The notes beneath the pieces are model-generated. The model was not told where the DNA came from, ran no database searches, and saw only the letters and a list, made by a program, of their open reading frames with translations. The position numbers were made by a program, and so were the translations under genes. Below are positions 57,914 through 64,000 of a stretch of DNA of 64,000 nt, piece after piece. The stretch comes from Tetragonia tetragonoides. Taxonomy: Eukaryota; Streptophyta; Magnoliopsida; Caryophyllales; Aizoaceae. Every line of letters begins with the position of its first letter. Position 1 is the stretch's first letter. The DNA is taken from assembly GCA_038025085.1 (NCBI GenBank), contig CM076150.1, positions 2,638,001 through 2,702,000 on the forward strand, written 5' to 3'.

Positions 57914-59335
57914 ATGGCACTGCCCGTGATATACAATAGAAGTAGCAAACAACAAAGTAATGATTTGGCAACCTCCATTAAAGATGATATAAGTCTTGTA
58001 GTGGCAAATCTTCAACCAAGCTCTTGGAAAAGACGTTCCATCTATAGAGTTCCACGGTGCCTAAAAGGCCAGGGCAATGACAACGCTTATATTCCTCGTC
58101 TAGTCTCCTTAGGACCCTACCAACACGGTAACCCTGAACTACAAGGCATGGAGTTGCATAAACTTCGTGCCCTTGACTGCATGCTTAAGCGCACTGGTCA
58201 AGACATAACCATGTACGTCAATGCCATCAAAGAACTCGAGCACGAGGCTCGTGCTTGTTACGATGACCTTCCAGAGAAGTTTTCTACTAGTAATAGTGAT
58301 GGTTTTGTGAGAATGTTGCTTCTTAATGGTTGTTTTGTCGTCGAGATTCTCTCAGCCTTTGAGCAATGTTCGTTTATAAAGCTTGGTTATGATGAAGTTG
58401 ATCCTCTTTTTTCTTTTCATAAGAACCACATATTAGATGTCATCTTAATGGACATGATATTGCTTGAGAATCAAATTCCGCTATTCATCCTCAAGCGGAT
58501 ATACCAACTCCAATCACAAAACCAAGATGCTAAAAACGTCGTAAAGCTAGTCCTTCACCACTTGAACCCTGGCTTGGTGATGGGAAGGAACCTAACAAAA
58601 CAAGAAGAAGATAAGTTACAAGATTCTCTTCTTGAGGATCAAGGCCTTAGGGATTTACAAAGTTGCCTAGATATTTTTAGGGAAAGCCTCATTTATGGAA
58701 GAAAACATCCAAGGCTGAAAAGTACTGGAAAAATTGTGGATCATCCGGAGAGACAAATGATCCCAAGTGTCACTGCATTGAAAGACGCCAGAGTTAAATT
58801 TAGGAAGCAAAAAAAGACGTTTCCATTTTGGGATATCAAATTCGAGAATGGGACTTTGTAGATACCTCAAATTGTGATAGTAGATGGATCAGAGTCCATT
58901 TTTCTTAACCTCATTGCATTCGAGCAATGTCATGTTCTCTCTCGAGACGCTCGAATTCTTCCCTACATTGCTTTAATGGATAACTTGGTTGACACTGCAG
59001 CAGACGTAGCTGAACTCCATGATCAAGAGATAATTGTTCATACACTTGGGAGTGATGAAGAAGTTTCTAACCTCTTTAACCGTTTAGTTAAGGGAACTAT
59101 CTTTTCGGTTGAAAGTGGTTGTTTTGTGCAACTATATGAGCAAGTGAATGACCATCATCACCAAAGGTGTAATCGATGGAAAGCTAACTTGAGGCACAAT
59201 TATTTTAACACTCCTTGGTCAACTATTGCGTTCATTGCTGCCATTATTGGACTGATATTGACTGTTGTTCAACATACTGTGATATCAAGCAAGCTAATTT
59301 ATTTAAGGATTTATTTAAGAAAAACCACCACCATT
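57914..59335 (+). pseudogene. DUF247 protein gene, copy 2 (nonsense plus frameshift)
   Basis: Close paralogue of the gene at 24209. The same start (MALPVIYNRSSKQQ) and family blocks are present (IYRVPRCLKG, YIPRLVSLGPYQHG, LLNGCFVVEIL, DMILLENQIPLFIL). It reads correctly through the position where copy 1 has its deletion but meets TAG at 58859-58861 (copy 1 has GAG, Glu). The frame continues open to the C-terminal membrane segment (TPWSTIAFIAAIIGLILTVV), where one base is lost near 59265 (gttgttcaac versus gttgtgtcaac), scrambling the tail. The lesions are different from those of copy 1, so the common ancestor was intact. The conserved region of the first 300 codons remains open and could make a truncated protein without the membrane anchor. 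Confidence 0.85.
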
Positions 59336-59607
59336 AAATTGTGTAACAGGGTAGTCACCTTGTTGTGATTCTTTTTTTTATTGTGTTGATTTATTTTTTC
59401 CTTTTTACTGCATTTAATTTTATGATTTGGTCCACACAAACTTAGGAAGAGATGTGTAACAGGGTAGCTACCTTGTATTAAGTTTATCTTTTTTTCTTTG
59501 GAAAAGATGTATTATTTTTATAAATTTATCTTGAGAAGAGATTGTAAGAGTGTATAGTTGCCTTCTTGTATTAATAACTCTTTCAGTGTGTCTATATAAT
59601 GATAACA

Positions 59608-61295
59608 TTATTATTATTATATATATATAAAGGAGGCATTTTCCGGGAGCAATGAGTCGTGCCACATAGGCCAAAATTTTAATAGCGCGCCACCTAAGCG
59701 AGAATAAAGACCAAAAATAACGAGTTTAAAGTGTTTAGAAGTCTTAGCATCCATTAGAGTTTTATGAGGGTTAAAACTGATCGTCGTCATATATTCAAAA
59801 TCATATATAATATTTTCTATACTTCTCAAAAAATAACAAAAATTGCACCATCAGATTCAGATCGAAAAATATTTCAAAACGAGATGCGTTTACAATATGT
59901 TTAGAACATATATAGAGACATCTTTTGGGTAACAGAGGCATGCCACATCATCAAAGAGCATACTACTAAATAAACAAAAAATTAAAGACTTTTATATGAA
60001 CTAAAAGACTTTAAATCAATAAGAAATTCAAACTAACAATATTATCATAAAAAGAAATAATAATTAAAACTAACACTATTATTATCATAAAAAGAAAAAA
60101 GAAATAAAAAAGCCAAAAAAAGTACATGGATTCTCAATCAGCAAACATTTCTCAATTGTGATATTATTATAATAAAAAGAAATTAAAATGCTTAAATATC
60201 TTAATAAACGGCTTAAAAATTAGCATTAAAAAATTAAACAAAAAGCAACATATAAAACTATATGGTAGTTTTTTAGTAGAATTAGAATACTTGCAATTGT
60301 AACTAATCAAATGAAAGGGCTGGCAAATAAGTGGTAGAATATGAGTGGAATACTAGTATACTACTAACAACATTTTCATTGTGTGTTATATATACCGGTT
60401 GAATCATAATTAAAAACAAAGGTGGAGTCAATTAATAGTAACATAGTTCATGTAGAACTGTATAAGTAAAAAATAAAAATTTTGAAATTTTACTAACACT
60501 AGCTATACTCCTAATATGAGTATGAAAAATTATTTCAAATAACTATATAAGTGATTGAGATCCTTCATTCAAAGCATGGAGTATAACATACTTTAAAATT
60601 GGGCTAAAGGCATTATAGCCATATATAAGTATACTTTTTAAGATAGCCATATATTATACTATGACATAAATCACGAAATTCAATTGGGCTAAAACCATTA
60701 TAGCTTATACAATATAAAATTTGAGTTAGGAATTACTTATTAGTTGATAGTGATCGGATGTCATCTATTTCAAAATTTTCATAGGCTTTACATCATTGGA
60801 CATTGAAAAAGTTGACACCTGAAATTAAATATGTTATCAACTCATATTTATTAATTTTACCATACTCAAATAAAAATGTAACTACTAATCATGCACAAGT
60901 GAGTGATGATTATGTTAATAGGTAAAGGATATTAGAGAGTAAAACGTATGGAGTTATAATTAAAAAAAAAATCTAACTTTTTTCTTAAACGGTAAAAAGA
61001 TCTAACTTAAAAATGTTAGTCATCATAATATAAGGGAATTGACCATTAATTAAATAAAAAAATACCTAAATTAATTTTAAAATAATTATGGTATACACGG
61101 GCTTTATAAATAATTATGATATGCACGGAATTTATAAATAATTATGGTATGCACGGGCTTTATTACTCCTTTATATATATATAAAGGAATGTTTTTTTGG
61201 GAGTATAGAGCGCTCCACATAGGAATACGGTCGGAAGTAGTATTATATACGAATGTATTAACATGAACCCGTGTATCGCACGGGCTTCAAACTAG
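59608..61295 (+). mobile_element. Helitron (non-autonomous), possibly two nested
   Basis: Inserted between A and T of acA|Tgtaaaat (empty site at about 25893). The 3' end is CTAG preceded by a hairpin CCCGTG-tatcg-CACGGG at the distance expected for Helitrons. The 5' region is tatatatataaaggaggc. A second 5'-like sequence (tatatatataaaggaatg, about 61169) lies near the 3' end. No Rep/helicase coding. Confidence 0.75.
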
Positions 61296-61497
61296 TGTAA
61301 AATAAAGAGAGAGATTGCATGCAATCTTCATTCAAAGTTTCAAACCCATGAGAAACTCTTAAGTTTTTTTGTAATCTCGCTTTCACGGTTAAATGTAGGT
61401 AAGTACTTAATTCCTTCCACGTCTTTTTTTCTATCTCGTCATATTACATTGTCATTCTGTCTGCTATTTTTGAGAATCCCCATCAATATGTTAGTGA

Positions 61498-62810
61498 AGG
61501 TCCGGGATGTACCAACAGTGCATAAAAAATGAAGTCATCTACTCTCCCGATAGGCTACAATTACCGCGAACAAACATAAACCATCTAATAACAGACATGA
61601 GGAAGACATTTTTCCTATGCTAATAATACTTGAACTTGCTCTGCTATTTTGCCGAAGCATGACTGAGGAAGAGTTTCGGTTCGTAGAACAAAAAATAATA
61701 TATGCTGGTGTCAAGGCATACTTTACGAAAACCAAAGTGTATTCACATGTTCTTCTAAACAAGTGAAAGTATATTGTAATTCATATATCCCAGAATCATG
61801 TAGTTTGGGTAAAGTAAGAGCGTGTTTAATTAGATTAACACGTCCCCAAAAGAAGTTTTAAAGAAAACGCGAAAAAGCTACAAACATGTTGATCATACGG
61901 ACAAAAGAAATCTAAGTCGAGTTTAGTTCAACAATTTCCTAAACAAGTTCTTAAGGAAAATACGGAAAAGCTACAAATATGTTCGGAAAAAAAAAAATTA
62001 CCAAAAATTTGCCAAGAAAATGTCTTCCTGTATTGTTTAAATTAATAAAAAGACACACTTGGGTATAAGTTATACCTTAAAGTTGGGATCAATATCATAC
62101 CTTAAACACGTGCAATAAAGCTTGCATTATCCACACGAGCCAAAATAAAGAAAGACAAAATTTTGAATTTCCGCTTAGATTTTGTACAATGCATGGGCTG
62201 ACAATCTGACATGACATCTCAAAGCTCAACTTGACACATTCAGATTTTAATAGCCACCAAGGTCGTAATGGCATACTAAAGGACATATACATATACGGAT
62301 TACTAAGGGTTTCACTCTATATTTGGAATTCCATCATATTAACTCAAAACCGAATCCTCTTAATCCCCTCCATCTAAAACCTTTAAAATTGACCCGGCCC
62401 ATTTTCAGAATCCTGGCACAATTTTCTCAATTCGAACTTCTGTACACCCTGATAAAATAAACTAAAAATTAAATTTCACCAACAAAACAATCCATACCCG
62501 CTCCCTCCCGAAAGAAAATGAGCCAACTCAATACTCGCCGGGCCGACCTATTTGACATGTCTACCTCTTTTTTGCTCATCCGTTTGACATGTCTACTTTT
62601 TTTTTTTTTTTGCTCATCCGTTTGACATGTCTCCTTGCTCCTTCCTTAGTAAACTACTACAAAGCGACCAAACCTGGCGGCCCGGACCAAAGCCCAAGCA
62701 GCCACTGCTTGGCCTGGACCGACAGGGAAAAGGGCGGTTGAATTAAAATTAAATGCCTTACAATAATAATACTACCGAAACCAAGAAAAACCATCACTCA
62801 CGAACATCTA
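61498..62810. other. Intergenic, upstream of the TBL gene
   Basis: No credible ORF. Three partial copies of a tttgacatgtct...gctcatccg unit (about 40 bp) at 62550-62635, about 180 bp upstream of the TBL start. Confidence 0.5.
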
Positions 62811-63535
62811 ATGGCAGATTCAATCCAACACCAGAAGAAACTGAAAAAACACCACCCTTTAATTTCCATTCTCTGCTTCATCTCTTTTATCTTCATCCTC
62901 ACAATCCTCCTTAGCACCCAACAAACTCTCCACAACTTTCTCTCTCCTTCTCTCTACAGAGATCTCTTCTCTCATACCATCCCATCTTCTCCTTCTTCAC
63001 AACCATTACTTTCTCCCATTGTTGCAACACAATCTAAAGCTTCCATATCACCCATCTCAGATTCACAATTCAATTCAAAAAATGTTGATAATGGTACTAG
63101 AATTGTACCCTTTTCAAATGGGGTGCCTACAGATTTGGGAATCAATGGTGAAAAGGCTGAAAATGGTGATAGAATTGCACCCAATTCAAAAGGGGTGCTT
63201 AAAGATTCGAACTTTGATGAATTTAAGGTGGAAAATGGCGATAGAAGTCTACCCAATTCAGAAATTGTGCTTAAGGATTCGAAACTCGATGTCGAAAAGG
63301 CGGGTTTTGGTAAAGGATCTGGTGAGGATGATGGTGGCATTGTAGAAGAAGTAATGCAAGGAAAAAGGGGTTGTAATTTGTATATGGGAAATTGGGTTAG
63401 AGATGATAGGTACCCTGTTTATAAGCCTGGTTCTTGTCCTTATGTTGATGAGGCATTTGATTGTCAGAGTAATGGAAGGCCTGATTCTGGGTATTTGAAT
63501 TGGCGTTGGCAGCCTGATGAGTGTGATCTTCCCAG
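62811..63535 (+). CDS. TRICHOME BIREFRINGENCE-LIKE (TBL) O-acetyltransferase, exon 1
   Basis: TBL/DUF231 proteins are Golgi type II membrane enzymes that O-acetylate cell-wall polysaccharides. Exon 1 codes 241 residues plus two bases, with donor CCCAG|GTGAGT at 63536; the catalytic GDS/DxxH domain lies beyond the window. A membrane anchor is at residues about 17-36 (PLISILCFISFIFILTILLS) after a short basic cytosolic tail. A Ser/Pro-rich stem follows, with three 24-residue tandem repeats (94-117, 118-141, 142-165). Then the PMR5N domain: GCNLYMGNWVRDDRYPVY, GSCPYVDEAFDCQSNGRPD and WRWQPDECDLPR with its conserved Cys (188, 209, 218, 238). No lesions are seen in this exon. Confidence 0.9.
63090..63305 (+). 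repeat. Three 72-bp in-frame tandem repeats in the TBL stem
   Basis: Each unit encodes NG(T/D)R...P(F/N)S-type sequence of 24 residues. Units 2 and 3 are closest (NGDR-x-x-PNS-x-x-VLKDS). Confidence 0.85.
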
Positions 63536-64000
63536 GTGAGTTTTGTCAATTGAATTTTTGTTTTTGACAAGTTTTGAATTTTGATGTTAACTAAAGATAG
63601 TGAGAACATGTGCTTCCCATTTTAGGTAATTAAAGTTTGTTTCTTTCTTTGTTTCCTTTTGGTATGGTGATTTACTACTGATAGGTTTAGTTAGATTGCT
63701 AGTAATGAGTGCATCAAAACTACTTCATATTAGAGCTGGTATCAGGATTCAGGAACCATATTTACATAAAAATGGTACTTTAAATGTTTGAATAATGAAT
63801 GCATATCATCATATACATTTCTTTCTTACCACTGGGGACTATAAAGTGAAGATTTTGTTCAGGGTATGATTATTGCAGTGTAATAAGCACCAAGATATTA
63901 GTCTTCCCTTACTTGGTTTATATTATGGTATTGATTTTAGTGATATACCATCCATTATAGAATGAGAGTGTAGAAACTGGAGCACATATCCAAGACCAAT
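63536..64000 (+). other. First intron of the TBL gene (runs off the edge)
   Basis: AT-rich intronic sequence after the GTGAGT donor. No acceptor with matching TBL coding sequence is seen before the window ends. Confidence 0.7.

Larger units (their letters stand above)
54836..61497. repeat. Segmental duplication, copy 2
   Basis: Homologous to 22243-34152. Copy-specific insertions: 55130-56420 (including a Stowaway-like element), the hAT-like element 56927-57292 and the Helitron 59608-61295. Confidence 0.85.

Overview
This is nuclear DNA of a flowering plant, very probably a eudicot. It is AT-rich, has GT-AG introns, and is packed with plant transposon families: Athila-like and Tat-like LTR retrotransposons, MULEs, hAT, Stowaway and Tourist MITEs, a Helitron and tRNA-derived SINEs. 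Plant-only gene families (DUF247, CYP74, TBL) confirm the kingdom. I cannot name the species; an Amaranthaceae-like genome is only a guess. Most of the window is transposon sequence. Three host genes look intact: a JmjC/cupin oxygenase (46672-52075), a small secreted-peptide precursor (52208-52799, minus) and the first exon of a TBL acetyltransferase (from 62811, running off the right edge).

Layout. 1-8400 is the 3' part of a Tat-like Gypsy element. It carries four antisense transcription units, each with its own TATAAATA box, followed by a presumed 3' LTR. 9710-22209 is one 12.5-kb MULE with a 9-bp target duplication, inserted in a Stowaway MITE. It holds a decayed FAR1-type MULE transposase gene (plus) and a decayed Ulp1/C48 protease-like gene (minus), arranged convergently. 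Nearly all of its introns and spacers are filled with a strand-consistent, dispersed TAGTTCAT-type repeat.

22243-34152 and 54836-61497 are two copies of a segmental duplication, each with a DUF247 gene. The two DUF247 copies carry different inactivating lesions. Copy 1 was later split by a 7.8-kb LTR composite (25995-33837) and a SINE. Copy 2 received a Helitron. Each copy serves as the empty site for insertions in the other.

34394-35691 and 42193-45526 are two related non-autonomous MULEs with 9-bp target duplications. The second has captured two exons of a histone H1 gene and was itself invaded by a 2-kb hAT element. Between them lies a CYP74 (hydroperoxide-lyase/divinyl-ether-synthase-like) pseudogene. 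From 46 kb to 54 kb is the euchromatic part with the JmjC gene, the peptide gene and several SINEs. The right end holds the TBL gene.

The genes form no operon or pathway. The shared theme is nested transposition, duplication and decay. The strongest candidates for undescribed biology are the repeat-filled MULE, the four-promoter antisense array and the histone-H1 Pack-MULE.
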